A stretch of 17,233 nt of DNA from Sulfuritalea sp. (GCA_026399445.1 JAPLRA010000438.1:1-17233); one strand, 5' to 3'; positions 6,810 to 14,557 are shown, counted from the stretch's first letter. Program-made: numbers and translations. The notes: generated from the sequence alone by a model not told the origin.

Positions 6810-7637
6810 ATGAGCAGCACCGAAGCCAACAACTCCTCCACTTCGACGGGGCCGGCGCCTGTTGCCCAGGCTTCCGCCGCCCAAAAGCTGGCAGCCGAGC
6901 TTCTGTCGACGGACGAATTCAGCCAGTACATGCTGAATTCCAAGGGCGAGATGTTCTCGGTCTTTCGCGGAATCGTCGAACATGTGTCGCAGATCACCAT
7001 GTTCTTCAACGAAGGCAGGGACATGCTGCTGACCAGCCTGATCAGCTACAAGGACAACGGTCTTTTTCTCGAACTCAGCGCCAGTGCCGAGGCGAACCGC
7101 AAGGCGCTCGAAGCAAACAAGCTGTTCTGTGTCACGCAGCTCGACAAGGTCAAGATCCAGTTCATCCTGCGCAGTGTGCAACGTGCCGAGACGAATGGAG
7201 TGCCGGCATTCTTCGCCCCCCTGCCCGACAGTGTGCTGCGCCTGCAGCGCCGCGAGTACTACCGGCTGGCCGCGCCCATCGCGCGCCCGCTGAAGTGTGT
7301 CATTCCCTTCCCTACCACCACTGGCGAACGCCGGGCAATCAATGTTCAAGTGGTTGACATCAGCGGTGGCGGCCTCGGCGTCATCTCGATTCCTCTCGAT
7401 ATCACGCTTGAACGCGGTCTTGAGCTGTCCTGCAAGGTTGAACTGCCGGAAGTCGGCATGGTAGCGGGAACGATTGTGGTGCGCAGCGTATTCGAGTCAG
7501 TCACCCGCACCGGGGTCAAATCCAAACGCGCCGGCTGTGAGTTCGTGAAGCTGCCGGGGTCCATGCTGACGCTGATCCAGCGTTACATCATCAAAGTGGA
7601 ACGCGAGCGCAAGGCACGCGAATCGGGGTTGGGCTGA
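6810..7637 (+). CDS. ycgR: YcgR-type flagellar brake protein with PilZ domain
   Basis: YcgR binds c-di-GMP and interacts with the motor (FliG/MotA) to slow rotation. The 275-residue protein has an N-terminal YcgR domain (about residues 25-140, with FSVFRGIVEHVSQITMFF and DMLLTSLISYKDNG) and a C-terminal PilZ domain. The two c-di-GMP motifs are present: RREYYR (147-152, RxxxR) and DISGGG (183-188, DxSxxG), so binding should be intact. A Ser/Thr/Ala-rich leader of about 20 residues is unstructured. No good ribosome binding site precedes the ATG. It stands 40 bp after fhlB on the same strand and is probably the last gene of the late operon, facing the M48 peptidase gene with 42 bp between stops. 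Confidence 0.9.
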   Translation: MSSTEANNSSTSTGPAPVAQASAAQKLAAELLSTDEFSQYMLNSKGEMFSVFRGIVEHVSQITMFFNEGRDMLLTSLISYKDNGLFLELSASAEANRKALEANKLFCVTQLDKVKIQFILRSVQRAETNGVPAFFAPLPDSVLRLQRREYYRLAAPIARPLKCVIPFPTTTGERRAINVQVVDISGGGLGVISIPLDITLERGLELSCKVELPEVGMVAGTIVVRSVFESVTRTGVKSKRAGCEFVKLPGSMLTLIQRYIIKVERERKARESGLG

Positions 7638-7679
7638 CGCTGACCCGCGTCGCCGTACCTCCGGCGCCGACTCTAACTC

Positions 7680-8510
7680 CTAACTCGAACCGCCGCGCTT
7701 GACGCCGGCGCCAGCCCTCGCTGCAACCGCCTGTTGATACAGCGGCATTACTTCCGGCAGGTGCTTTTCGATCTCCTTGATGCGATGATCGCCCGCCGGG
7801 TGGGTTGAGAGAAACTCGAGCGGCGCCCTGCTATTGGCGGCGGCCATTTTCTGCCACAAGCTGACCCCGGCACGAGGATCGAAACCAGCGCGCGCGGCAA
7901 GGTCAAGCCCGACCACATCGGCCTCCGATTCGTCATCGCGCGAGAACTTGAGCGACAATAAATTTCCGCCCATCTGGAAGGCGCCGGAATAGCGTCCGCC
8001 GCCCACCAGTTCCCCCAGCAAATTGGCGCCGAACTGGGTGATCTGGCTCTTGGCCATGCGCTCGCGGGCGTGCTCGCGCAAAGCGTGGGCGATCTCGTGG
8101 CCCATCACCATCGCCGCCTCATCGTCCGTCAGTTTGAGAGTGTCGAGAATCCCCGAATAAAAGGCGATCTTGCCACCGGGCATGCAGAACGCATTGATCT
8201 GCTTCGAACCGATCAGGTTCACCTCCCACCTCCAGGTTCGAGCGCGAGGATTGAAGCGATCAACAAAGGGGATCATGCGCGCGGCGATCGCCCGCAAGCG
8301 CAGGACTTGAGGATGATCACCGGGCCCCAGTGCGCCTTTCGCAGACGCCTGACGCTTGAGCTGTTCGTATTGCTGGGCTGCCTGCTGCTCAATCGCACCG
8401 GCCGGCACCAGGTTGCGCACACTGGACGGCTTGCCGACCTCAACACCATCCGCCAGCGCGGGCAAGCCAAGCGTGAGCGCCGCCAGAGCGATCAGCCCAC
8501 GCAGAGTCAC
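7680..8510 (-). CDS. Exported M48-family zinc metallopeptidase
   Basis: The protein is a predicted periplasmic zinc protease of the kind that acts in envelope protein quality control (BepA/LoiP relatives). From the GTG at 8510 it has 276 residues: a signal peptide (basic TLRG, then LIALAALTLGLPALA, cleavage likely after residue 20; no lipobox cysteine), a helical segment, QINAFCMPGGKIAFYSGIL, the catalytic HEIAH at residues 138-142, the third zinc ligand in ESEAD (Glu 196), and the family C-terminal stretch STHPAGDHRIKEIEKHLPEV. The GTG is chosen because it starts at the signal peptide and overlaps the rdgC stop as GTGA; a longer frame to 8570 has no support. It is not flagellar and is cotranscribed with rdgC. 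Confidence 0.9.
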   Translation of the reverse strand: MTLRGLIALAALTLGLPALADGVEVGKPSSVRNLVPAGAIEQQAAQQYEQLKRQASAKGALGPGDHPQVLRLRAIAARMIPFVDRFNPRARTWRWEVNLIGSKQINAFCMPGGKIAFYSGILDTLKLTDDEAAMVMGHEIAHALREHARERMAKSQITQFGANLLGELVGGGRYSGAFQMGGNLLSLKFSRDDESEADVVGLDLAARAGFDPRAGVSLWQKMAAANSRAPLEFLSTHPAGDHRIKEIEKHLPEVMPLYQQAVAARAGAGVKRGGSS

Positions 8511-9403
8511 TCGCCCTCTCCGCCCAGCACTTCCAGCAGATGTCCCAGCAACTGCGCCAGTTCTCCGCACATCAGGGTGAAGTTGGCGGCGAACAGATCA
8601 TCCGCATTCTCGGCCTGGCGCTCGGCATCCTCCTTCAGCAGATCGAGAAACGCCAAGCGCTTGATCTGCAATTGCTCGGTCAATACAAACGAAACGCGAT
8701 CATTCCAGGTCAACGCCAATCGTGTAGCCGACTTGCCGCTCGCAATATGACTGCGCACCTCGTCGCTGTCGAGGTTATGGCGCACGTAGCGCACCGCGGC
8801 ACGCTCCTCCGCGGCAGCCTGCAGTTCGCAATCGCGATCGATCGTGAAGTTGCCGGGCGCATGCCCCGCCGCCAGCCACTGTGTCATGGCGGTCGCCGGT
8901 GCGATCTGGGTTTTGATCAGCGTGACGGGCAGCTCGCCGAGGGACAGCTTGAGATGCTCCATGACTTCATCGGCGCGAGTGCTCGATGAGGCGTCCACCA
9001 ATAGCCAGCGATTGACCGGATCGATCCAGACGTAGGTGAGGCCGCGTTTGACGAACGCGCGCGGCAGCAACTCGGCCTCGACCTGATCGATCACTTCGCG
9101 CGACTGCTTTCGACCCGGCTTGTAGCCTTGCGCTGCCTCGATCTCGGCCAGCTTGGTCTGTGCATACTGGCGCACGACAGAGGCCGGCAGGAGTTTCTGT
9201 TCGATGCCCAAGGCGATCAATTGCTGATGTTCGAGGGAAAACACCAGTTCGCCTTCGCCGCGAGGCGGCACCCAGCCGCGCGCCACACGATCAGTTGCGC
9301 CGCAGCCATGGAAAAGGCCCTTGTGCAGGGCGGCTGACAACGAGTCGGTGCTATAGGCCCAGTCGGAAGTGAGCCGGAAAATCTGGAGATTGCGGAACCA
9401 CAT
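8507..9403 (-). CDS. rdgC: Recombination-associated protein RdgC
   Basis: RdgC is a ring-shaped nucleoid DNA-binding protein that limits RecA function. The 298-residue product (E. coli RdgC is about 303) starts MWFRNLQIFRLT and has the conserved GWVPPRGEG, LLPASVVRQ, KQSREVIDQVEAELLPRAF, YVWIDPVNRWLLVDASSSTRADEVMEHLK and MTQWLAAGHAPGNFTIDRDCEL segments, so it looks complete. The start at 9403 is chosen by family N-termini; an upstream extension to 9463 is open but lacks homology, and no clear ribosome site precedes 9403. Its stop overlaps the start of the M48 peptidase by 4 bp. It lies within the flagellar cluster without any known flagellar role. Confidence 0.95.
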   Translation of the reverse strand: MWFRNLQIFRLTSDWAYSTDSLSAALHKGLFHGCGATDRVARGWVPPRGEGELVFSLEHQQLIALGIEQKLLPASVVRQYAQTKLAEIEAAQGYKPGRKQSREVIDQVEAELLPRAFVKRGLTYVWIDPVNRWLLVDASSSTRADEVMEHLKLSLGELPVTLIKTQIAPATAMTQWLAAGHAPGNFTIDRDCELQAAAEERAAVRYVRHNLDSDEVRSHIASGKSATRLALTWNDRVSFVLTEQLQIKRLAFLDLLKEDAERQAENADDLFAANFTLMCGELAQLLGHLLEVLGGEGE

Positions 9404-9438
9404 GGTCAGAGGACAGGAGCCGAAGGATGGAAGGCTGA

Positions 9439-9467
9439 ATTCTACCGGCGCGTTGCGCCGCATTCAT
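9439..9467 (-). promoter_or_regulatory. Possible sigma-70-type promoter of rdgC
   Basis: On the minus strand TAGAAT (9444-9439) matches TATAAT at five of six bases, with a 17-bp spacer to a weak -35 (ATGAAT, 9467-9462). Transcription would start near 9430. The -35 is poor, so confidence is low; position upstream of rdgC is right. Confidence 0.3.
9446..9460. repeat. GC-rich perfect inverted repeat between rdgC and fliE
   Basis: CGGCGC-GTT-GCGCCG, six-bp arms around a 3-base centre. It sits inside the 17-bp spacer of the proposed rdgC promoter and downstream of the fliE stop. It could be an operator, or part of the fliE transcript end, although no T-run follows in the fliE direction. Confidence 0.45.
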
Positions 9468-9492
9468 GCCTGCCGCCTGTCTTCTGAAAAAA

Positions 9493-9819
9493 TCAGACCT
9501 GAATGTTCATGATGTCGTGATAGGCCGACACCAGTTTGTTCCTGACCTGCACCATCTGCTGGAACGACAGATTGGCCTTTTGCAGGTTGATCATGACGTC
9601 CTGCAGATTGACGTTGCTCTGTCCGCTGGAAAAATCCTCGGCCATCTTGTGCGCCTGCTGCTGGGCGGCATTGACCTGATCGATGGTAGTCCTCAGCACC
9701 TGCGAGAATTCCGGCCCCTCGACGGGCGCGGCGTTGCCCGCCGGTTTGCTTCCCGCCAGAGCAGAGGCGGAACGCAGTTCGGAGAGCATTTGGTCGATTT
9801 GTCGTGTGTCGATGGCCAT
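9493..9819 (-). CDS. fliE: Flagellar hook-basal body protein FliE
   Basis: FliE links the MS ring to the proximal rod and is among the first proteins exported. The 108-residue protein has a variable, Ala-rich N-terminal half and the conserved C-terminal helix region: FSQVLRTTIDQVNAAQQQAHKMAEDFSSGQSNVNLQDVMINLQKANLSFQQMVQVRNKLVSAYHDIMNIQV; the last part (LQDVMI..QKA..SFQ..VQVRNKLV.AY.EIM) is the family signature. Length is normal. AAGG lies about eight bases before the ATG. It is on the strand opposite fliFGHIJ, following flrC, and has its own sigma-54 promoter in the 67-bp gap after flrC, so it can be switched on by FlrC. Confidence 0.95.
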   Translation of the reverse strand: MAIDTRQIDQMLSELRSASALAGSKPAGNAAPVEGPEFSQVLRTTIDQVNAAQQQAHKMAEDFSSGQSNVNLQDVMINLQKANLSFQQMVQVRNKLVSAYHDIMNIQV

Positions 9820-9836
9820 GGCAAAACCTTACTTGA

Positions 9837-9850
9837 ATTCGTTCACGAAT
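9837..9850. repeat. Small palindrome at the predicted fliE start site
   Basis: ATTCGT-TC-ACGAAT, six-bp arms around 2 bases. It covers the predicted +1 (about 9845) of the sigma-54 promoter of fliE. It may be an operator or leader structure, or chance. Confidence 0.3.
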
Positions 9851-9855
9851 GGAAT

Positions 9856-9871
9856 AGCAATCGCCGTGCCG
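9856..9871 (-). promoter_or_regulatory. Sigma-54 promoter of fliE
   Basis: Minus strand reads CCGGCACGGCGATTGCT: GG at the -24 element and GC at -12 with exactly 10 bp between. Against the consensus TGGCACGNNNNTTGCW only the first T is changed (to C). Predicted transcription start is about 9845, 26 bases before the fliE ATG at 9819. Upstream, minus-strand CGGCAA (9885-9880) lies 9 bp before the -24 GG. Confidence 0.85.
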
Positions 9872-9886
9872 GCTTTCACTTGCCGA

Positions 9887-11290
9887 TCAAGCCTCTTCCT
9901 CGTCGCTGAAAAACCCCTCGGCGCGGTACTGGGACAACTTGTAGCGCAGGGTGCGCTCTGAGATGCCGAGAATCGCCACGGCCTTCTTGCGCGAGCCACC
10001 GCATTTGGCCAGGGTATCCAGAATGTGCTGCCGCTCAAGATCCTTCATGTTGGCCGGAGAATCAGTGCTGGCGGGGCTTTGGGCGAAAGTCGGCGCTGGC
10101 GGTACGGCGAACGGGGCGCCTGTCGCCGCCTCCGGGAACACCCGTCCGGCGGGTGCCATGGCGCCCTCAAGCGGCAGACTGTCAGCCTCGATCACTTCAC
10201 CGGCGGTCATGATCAGCGCACGCTGGACAACATTTTCCAGCTCGCGCACGTTGCCCGGCCAAGGGTAAGCCACCAGCCGTGCTTCGGCGGCAGCGGCAAA
10301 TCTTGCCGCGCGACGCGAGGTGGCCGCCAGCCTTGCCAGCCAATGCCGGGCCAGCGGCAGGATGTCGCCGGGACGCTGGCGCAGAGCGGGAATCTCCAGC
10401 GGGAAGACATTCAGCCGGTAGTAGAGGTCTTCGCGGAAACGCCCTATGCGGACCTCGCTGCCCATGTCGCGATTGCTGGTGGCGAGCACGCGGATATCCA
10501 GCGCGACCGGCTTCTTGCCGCCGACGCGCTCGACTTCGCGTTCCTGCAGCACGCGCAACAACTTGGCTTGCAGGCCGAGCGGCATTTCGGATATTTCATC
10601 AAGCAGCAGGGTGCCGCCATTGGCCTGCTCGAACTTCCCCGCCTGCGCGGTCTGGGCTCCGGTGAAAGCACCCTTCTCGTAGCCGAAGAGCGTCGCTTCG
10701 AGGAGATTATCGGGAATCGCGGCGCAGTTGATTGCCACGAACGGCCCGCCCGCCCGCGCCGACTGATCATGGATATAGCGAGCGAACACTTCCTTGCCCA
10801 CCCCTGATTCCCCGGTGAGTAGTACGGTCGCGTCGGTCTTGGCCACGCGCGCCGCGAGGAGCAGCGTTTCGCGCGTTTTCGGGTCGGCGACAATTACCCC
10901 GTCGGCGGCCGGGGGGGGTACGGCATAGCGTGCAATCTGGTCGATCAGCGTTTTCGGCTCGAACGGCTTCAACATGAAATCGCAAGCGCCGCCGCGCATC
11001 GCAGCAACGGCCTTGTCCACATCGCCGAAGGCGGTCATCAGCAGCACCGGCAGGCCCGGATGCCTGCCCCGTATTTCGCCCAACAGGGTCAGGCCGTCCA
11101 TCGGATCCATGCGCAGGTCGGAAATCACCATGCTGAATGGATCGCGGGCCATTGCGGCCAGCGCGGTCAATGCCGCCGGGCCACCATCGGCACCGGTCAC
11201 GCGATGTCCGGCCGTTTCAAGCGTGATCAGAAGGGCGTCGCGCAAGGCGGCGTCGTCTTCGACAACCAGAATTTTCAAAGAGTCGGACAT
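9887..11290 (-). CDS. flrC: Sigma-54-dependent flagellar response regulator FlrC (FleR)
   Basis: This NtrC-type activator turns on sigma-54 flagellar promoters when phosphorylated by FlrB. The 467-residue protein has a receiver domain (1-120; acidic pocket E11-D12-D13, phospho-acceptor D58, T86, K108), an AAA+ domain (about 135-365; Walker A GESGVGKE at 160-167, sigma-54 contact loop GAFTGA at 207-212, Walker B LLLDE, arginine-rich sensor RFREDLYYRL from 284), and a Fis-type helix-turn-helix at the C-terminus (GGSRKKAVAILGISERTLRYKLSQYR, about 431-456). All key residues are present, so it should be active. Its start overlaps flrB by 16 bp, meaning tight coupling. A Pro/Ala linker of about 40 residues precedes the helix-turn-helix. 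Likely targets include fliE and fliF here. Confidence 0.95.
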   Translation of the reverse strand: MSDSLKILVVEDDAALRDALLITLETAGHRVTGADGGPAALTALAAMARDPFSMVISDLRMDPMDGLTLLGEIRGRHPGLPVLLMTAFGDVDKAVAAMRGGACDFMLKPFEPKTLIDQIARYAVPPPAADGVIVADPKTRETLLLAARVAKTDATVLLTGESGVGKEVFARYIHDQSARAGGPFVAINCAAIPDNLLEATLFGYEKGAFTGAQTAQAGKFEQANGGTLLLDEISEMPLGLQAKLLRVLQEREVERVGGKKPVALDIRVLATSNRDMGSEVRIGRFREDLYYRLNVFPLEIPALRQRPGDILPLARHWLARLAATSRRAARFAAAAEARLVAYPWPGNVRELENVVQRALIMTAGEVIEADSLPLEGAMAPAGRVFPEAATGAPFAVPPAPTFAQSPASTDSPANMKDLERQHILDTLAKCGGSRKKAVAILGISERTLRYKLSQYRAEGFFSDEEEA

Positions 11291-12483
11291 GGCAGTGTAA
11301 GTATGAATTCGGCGCCGGCACCGGGGCTGGAAACGACCTCGATGCCGCCGCCGTGGGCACGGGCAACGCCGCGTGCAATTGAAAGGCCCAGGCCCGTGCC
11401 TTCGGCTCGGGTAGTGAAAAGCGGATCGAACAATCGCGCGGCGGTCTGGGCGTTCATGCCGCGCCCGTTGTCACGCACCGCGAGCAGGATCAGAGATCCA
11501 TCGCGCCTGGCATCGAGATCAATGCGACCGCCGCTCTCGACGGCCTGCAGCGCATTCTCCAGCAGGTTGGTGAGCGCCCCAACCAGTGATTTGCGATGCC
11601 CGGTAAGTACTCCGCCCTGGCTCTCATCAGTCACCAGAAATGCGCTGCCACGGCTCTTTGCCAAGGGCTCGAAGGTTTGCGCCAGTTCGGCCAGCAGGTC
11701 GGCGACGGCGAAAGTCTCGCGCCCGAGCACTTCACCACGGGCGAACATCAGCATGTCCTGAATCAGGTGTTCGAGATGCTTCAGGCGCGCCACCGTCTTT
11801 TGCGCGATGGAGACACGGCTGCCAGCCGGTAGTTCGGGGTTCTCCAGATTGCCCGCGTACAGCAGCGCCGCCGCCAGCGGCGTGCGCAATTGATGGGCCA
11901 GTTGCGCCGCCATTTCACCCATCGCGGCCAGTCGCTGGTTGCGTTCGGCCTGAGTCTTGAGATGCTGGGTTTCGGTCACGTCATGCAGCAGCACAATGCG
12001 CCCGCCTGCCGAATCCAGCGGAGTAACGGCGACTGCCAGCCGTCGATCGCCGGCAAGATATTCTCCCGGTGTTTCACTGGCCCCAAGCGCGTCGGCCTCG
12101 ATCGCCGTCCAGCCAGCGCCGACTATGGCATTGCCTAGAACCTCATTAGCGGCCGGATTCGCCTGCACCACGCGGCCGGATCCATCCAGTACCACGACAC
12201 CCGCGGGCAGCGCGTCGAGCAACAGTGTCAGACGCTCTGTAATTGCCGCCTTTTCCTGATACTGCTGGCGTAACGCGCCATTGGCGGCGGCCAGTTCTTC
12301 GGTAAGCTGGGCCACCTGCCCCTGCAACTCGCTGTAGGCGCTGGCGAGTTCCTCCGATGCCTGACTGAAAATCCGGAAGGCTTCGGCAAGATGCTCGGCC
12401 TCGCCAGGGGCAACGGTTGCGCTGCTGGATTGAGCGGTTGAGACCGCGGGGATGTTCATGGCACCCGATGATGGCAGAATCAC
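11275..12483 (-). CDS. flrB: Flagellar sensor histidine kinase FlrB (FleS)
   Basis: FlrB autophosphorylates and passes phosphate to FlrC, acting as a checkpoint on early basal-body assembly. The 402-residue protein has no membrane segment: an N-terminal coiled coil (about 30-88), a PAS domain (about 89-170), a HisKA domain with the phospho-acceptor H197 in AQLAHQLRTPLAA, and a HATPase domain with N box (LTNLLENAL, N310), G1 (RDNGRGM, 337-343), F box (LFDPLFTT) and G2 (GTGLGLS, 362-368). All catalytic boxes are intact. The start is either GTG 12483 or ATG 12459 (MNIPAV); neither has a strong ribosome site. It is divergent from fliF across a 138-bp gap and overlaps flrC downstream. No flrA/fleQ gene is in the window. 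Confidence 0.92.
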   Translation of the reverse strand: MILPSSGAMNIPAVSTAQSSSATVAPGEAEHLAEAFRIFSQASEELASAYSELQGQVAQLTEELAAANGALRQQYQEKAAITERLTLLLDALPAGVVVLDGSGRVVQANPAANEVLGNAIVGAGWTAIEADALGASETPGEYLAGDRRLAVAVTPLDSAGGRIVLLHDVTETQHLKTQAERNQRLAAMGEMAAQLAHQLRTPLAAALLYAGNLENPELPAGSRVSIAQKTVARLKHLEHLIQDMLMFARGEVLGRETFAVADLLAELAQTFEPLAKSRGSAFLVTDESQGGVLTGHRKSLVGALTNLLENALQAVESGGRIDLDARRDGSLILLAVRDNGRGMNAQTAARLFDPLFTTRAEGTGLGLSIARGVARAHGGGIEVVSSPGAGAEFILTLPCPTL

Positions 12484-12518
12484 TTGGACTGGACAAGGAA
12501 ACCAGGCTTTCGATATGC

Positions 12519-12533
12519 CGGCAAAAATTGCCG
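12519..12533. repeat. CGGCAA palindrome in the flrB-fliF gap, possible FlrC or master-regulator site
   Basis: CGGCAA-AAA-TTGCCG, perfect six-bp arms around AAA. Its right edge is 9 bp upstream of the -24 GG of the proposed fliF sigma-54 promoter, the same distance as CGGCAA from the fliE -24 element. A related sequence, CGGGCAAATTGCGCG, lies at 12580-12594 downstream of the predicted start. Binding of FlrC is an inference. Confidence 0.5.
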
Positions 12534-12541
12534 CTTCTTTC

Positions 12542-12557
12542 AGGAACCGCTCTTGCT
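12542..12557 (+). promoter_or_regulatory. Probable sigma-54 promoter of fliF operon
   Basis: AGGAACCGCTCTTGCT: GG at 12543-12544 and GC at 12555-12556 with the required 10 bp between, and TTGCT fitting the -12 element. The -24 half is weaker (AGGAAC against TGGCAC). Predicted start about 12568, leaving a 54-base leader before ATG 12622. Confidence 0.6.
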
Positions 12558-12621
12558 AGGGCAGTACACAATCCGCGAGCGGGCAAATTGCGCGCACATG
12601 TACCGATAAGACAAACAAAGC

Positions 12622-14235
12622 ATGGCAGAAAACACAGCGACCGATCCGCTCCCGTTATCGCTTGAGGCATTTATCCGCCTTGACCCCCGTCAGAAGTTGA
12701 CCGGATTGGTAGGTGTCGCGCTGTTTCTGGCGGTTCTGACCGGAGGCTGGATGTGGACTAGGGATCCTCCCTACGCTCTGCTGTTCTCGATCCATGACGA
12801 AAAAGACGGCGGCCAGATCGTGGCTGCGCTATCGCAACAGAACATCCCCTACCGCTTCAGCGATGGTGGTCGCGGCATTCTGGTGCCGCAGACGGTGGTC
12901 CATGACACGCGTCTGAAGCTGGCATCCCAAGGGCTGCCGAAGGGTGGGCTGGTCGGGTTCGAGCTGATGGAGACGCAGAAGCTCGGCGTCAGCCAGTTTG
13001 CCGAGCAGATCAACTATCAGCGCGCGCTGGAAGGTGAACTGGCCCGATCGATCCAGTCACTGGCCGCCGTGCGCGGCGCCCGGGTGCATCTTGCCATTCC
13101 CAAGCAGACCGCCTTCCTGCGCGACGACCAAAAAACATCCGCCTCGGTGCTGGTCAACCTGCACCCCGGGCGCACGCTGGATTCGATCCAGGTGGCGGGC
13201 GTCATCAATCTGGTCGCCTCCAGCGTGCCGCAGCTCAGCCCGAACAACGTCAGCGTGATCGACCAGGAAGGCAAACTGATCTCGCAACAGCGCGACCCGC
13301 AGCGAGATGCAGGGCTCGATGCCACCCAGCTCAAGTTCCTGAGGGAAGTCGAGGCAGACTATGGCAAGCGTATCGAGGCCATCCTGACACCGGTGGTAGG
13401 GCCAAACAACGTTCGCGCGCAGGTTTCCGCTGATCTCGACTTTTCGCAGACCGACCAGGTGGCCGAGACCTACAAGCCCAATCCGGCCGCTGAAACGGTG
13501 ATTCGTAGTCAGCAGATCGCGGAAGCCGGCAGCGGATCACCGCCGGCAGCAGGCATCCCCGGTGCCTTGAGCAACCAGCCGCCGGTGCCAGCGACCGCTC
13601 CACTGACGCAGACCGGGCAACCCGCTGCGGGTGCTGGCGCCAACAGTTCGCAGAACTTCACCAAGAATGCGACGATCAACTACGAGGTCGACAAGACGAT
13701 TCGCCATACCAAGGGCGTGCCGGGCGCAGTGCGTCGCCTGTCGGTGGCCGTGGTGGTCAATCACCGCAAGGACCCGACCAAACCCAAACCGATTCCTCTT
13801 ACGCCCGCCGAACTCACCCAAATTACCGATCTTGCGCGCCAGGCGATGGGCTTCAGCAAGGAGCGCGGCGATACGCTGAATGTCGCCAACGCGCCCTTCA
13901 CGGCGGCAGAAAAGGAAGTCGTCGCCGACGCCCCGATCTGGGCCAATCAGGAACTGATTGCGACCCTGAAAGAACTGGCAAGGTACTTGATCATTGCCGG
14001 CGCAGCCTTCTGGTTGTGGACCCGTCTGTTGAGGCCGGTATTCGAGAAACTGCTGGAACCGCCACCGCCGCGAATGGCGCCGAAAAAGAGCGAGTTCGAA
14101 GTTGGCGCCGACGGCATGCTGCACCGTCATAGGGGCTATGACGAAAAGCTGGCCGATGCTCGCGAAATTGCAAAGAAGGACCCCAAGGCAGTCGCCGGCA
14201 TGATCAAGGACTGGGTAGATGGCGGCGAGCACTGA
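12622..14235 (+). CDS. fliF: Flagellar MS-ring protein FliF
   Basis: FliF builds the inner-membrane MS ring that houses the export gate and anchors the FliG rotor ring. The 537-residue protein has an N-terminal transmembrane helix (about 28-46, LVGVALFLAVLTGGWMW), two ring-building periplasmic domains (YALLFS..., FELMETQKLGVSQFAEQINYQRALEGELARSI, ARVHLAIPKQTAFLRDDQKTSASVLVNL), a Gly/Pro/Ala-rich loop (about 295-345), a third segment (NYEVDKTIRHTKGVPGAVRRLSVAVVV), a second transmembrane helix (about 453-471) and a C-terminal tail DPKAVAGMIKDWVDGGEH that in the family binds the N-terminal domain of FliG. Length is normal. The ATG has no clear ribosome site. It overlaps fliG by 17 bp. Confidence 0.96.
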   Translation: MAENTATDPLPLSLEAFIRLDPRQKLTGLVGVALFLAVLTGGWMWTRDPPYALLFSIHDEKDGGQIVAALSQQNIPYRFSDGGRGILVPQTVVHDTRLKLASQGLPKGGLVGFELMETQKLGVSQFAEQINYQRALEGELARSIQSLAAVRGARVHLAIPKQTAFLRDDQKTSASVLVNLHPGRTLDSIQVAGVINLVASSVPQLSPNNVSVIDQEGKLISQQRDPQRDAGLDATQLKFLREVEADYGKRIEAILTPVVGPNNVRAQVSADLDFSQTDQVAETYKPNPAAETVIRSQQIAEAGSGSPPAAGIPGALSNQPPVPATAPLTQTGQPAAGAGANSSQNFTKNATINYEVDKTIRHTKGVPGAVRRLSVAVVVNHRKDPTKPKPIPLTPAELTQITDLARQAMGFSKERGDTLNVANAPFTAAEKEVVADAPIWANQELIATLKELARYLIIAGAAFWLWTRLLRPVFEKLLEPPPPRMAPKKSEFEVGADGMLHRHRGYDEKLADAREIAKKDPKAVAGMIKDWVDGGEH

Positions 14236-14527
14236 AAGTGATGGCGTAGAAAAGGCCGCCATCCTGCTGCTTTCCCTCGGGCAGGACGAGGCTGCCGAGA
14301 TACTAAAAAACCTTGGTCCGAAAGAGGTGCAGAAACTCGGCCACGCCATGGCCGCCTTGAAACAGGTGCCGCGCGATCGCATCGAGAAGGTAATCGACGA
14401 GTTCGAGGATCATGCGTCCAAGGGAGCGCCCGTTGCCGTCGACAACGAAACCATCAAGGCCATGCTGACCAAGGCGTTGGGCGACGATCGCGCCGCCAAC
14501 CTGATCAGCCGCATCATGCAGGGCTGA
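14219..14527 (+). CDS. FliG N-terminal fragment (102 residues)
   Basis: Open frame from the normal fliG ATG to the premature TGA. It covers the FliF-binding N-terminal domain (VEKAAILLLSLGQDEAAEILKNL ... KALGDDRAANLISRIMQG), so a product could still bind FliF but could not form a rotor. Confidence 0.5.
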   Translation: MAASTESDGVEKAAILLLSLGQDEAAEILKNLGPKEVQKLGHAMAALKQVPRDRIEKVIDEFEDHASKGAPVAVDNETIKAMLTKALGDDRAANLISRIMQG

Positions 14528-14557
14528 GACACCGCCGGCATCGAGGGCCTGAAATGG

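Noticed and set aside
7638..7679. Bidirectional terminator between ycgR and the M48 peptidase gene
   Set aside because: Only a 5-bp stem (CGCCG/CGGCG) and no T-run in either direction.
9482..9496. T-rich hairpin (TCTGA-T5-TCAGA on minus strand) as fliE terminator
   Set aside because: It overlaps the fliE stop codon, has only 5-bp AT-rich arms, and the T-run forms the loop instead of following the stem.
10025..10807. Plus-strand open frame opposite flrC
   Set aside because: Antisense to the conserved AAA+ domain of flrC, no family resemblance.
12583..12609. Sigma-28-like promoter (ACCGATAA at 12602-12609) just before fliF
   Set aside because: The -10 is perfect but the -35 position reads GCAAATTG (4 of 8), and the start would leave only about five bases before the ATG.
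14525..14527. TGA in fliG as a selenocysteine codon
   Set aside because: FliG is not a selenoprotein family, the position is normally Gly, and the gene also lacks a large segment.
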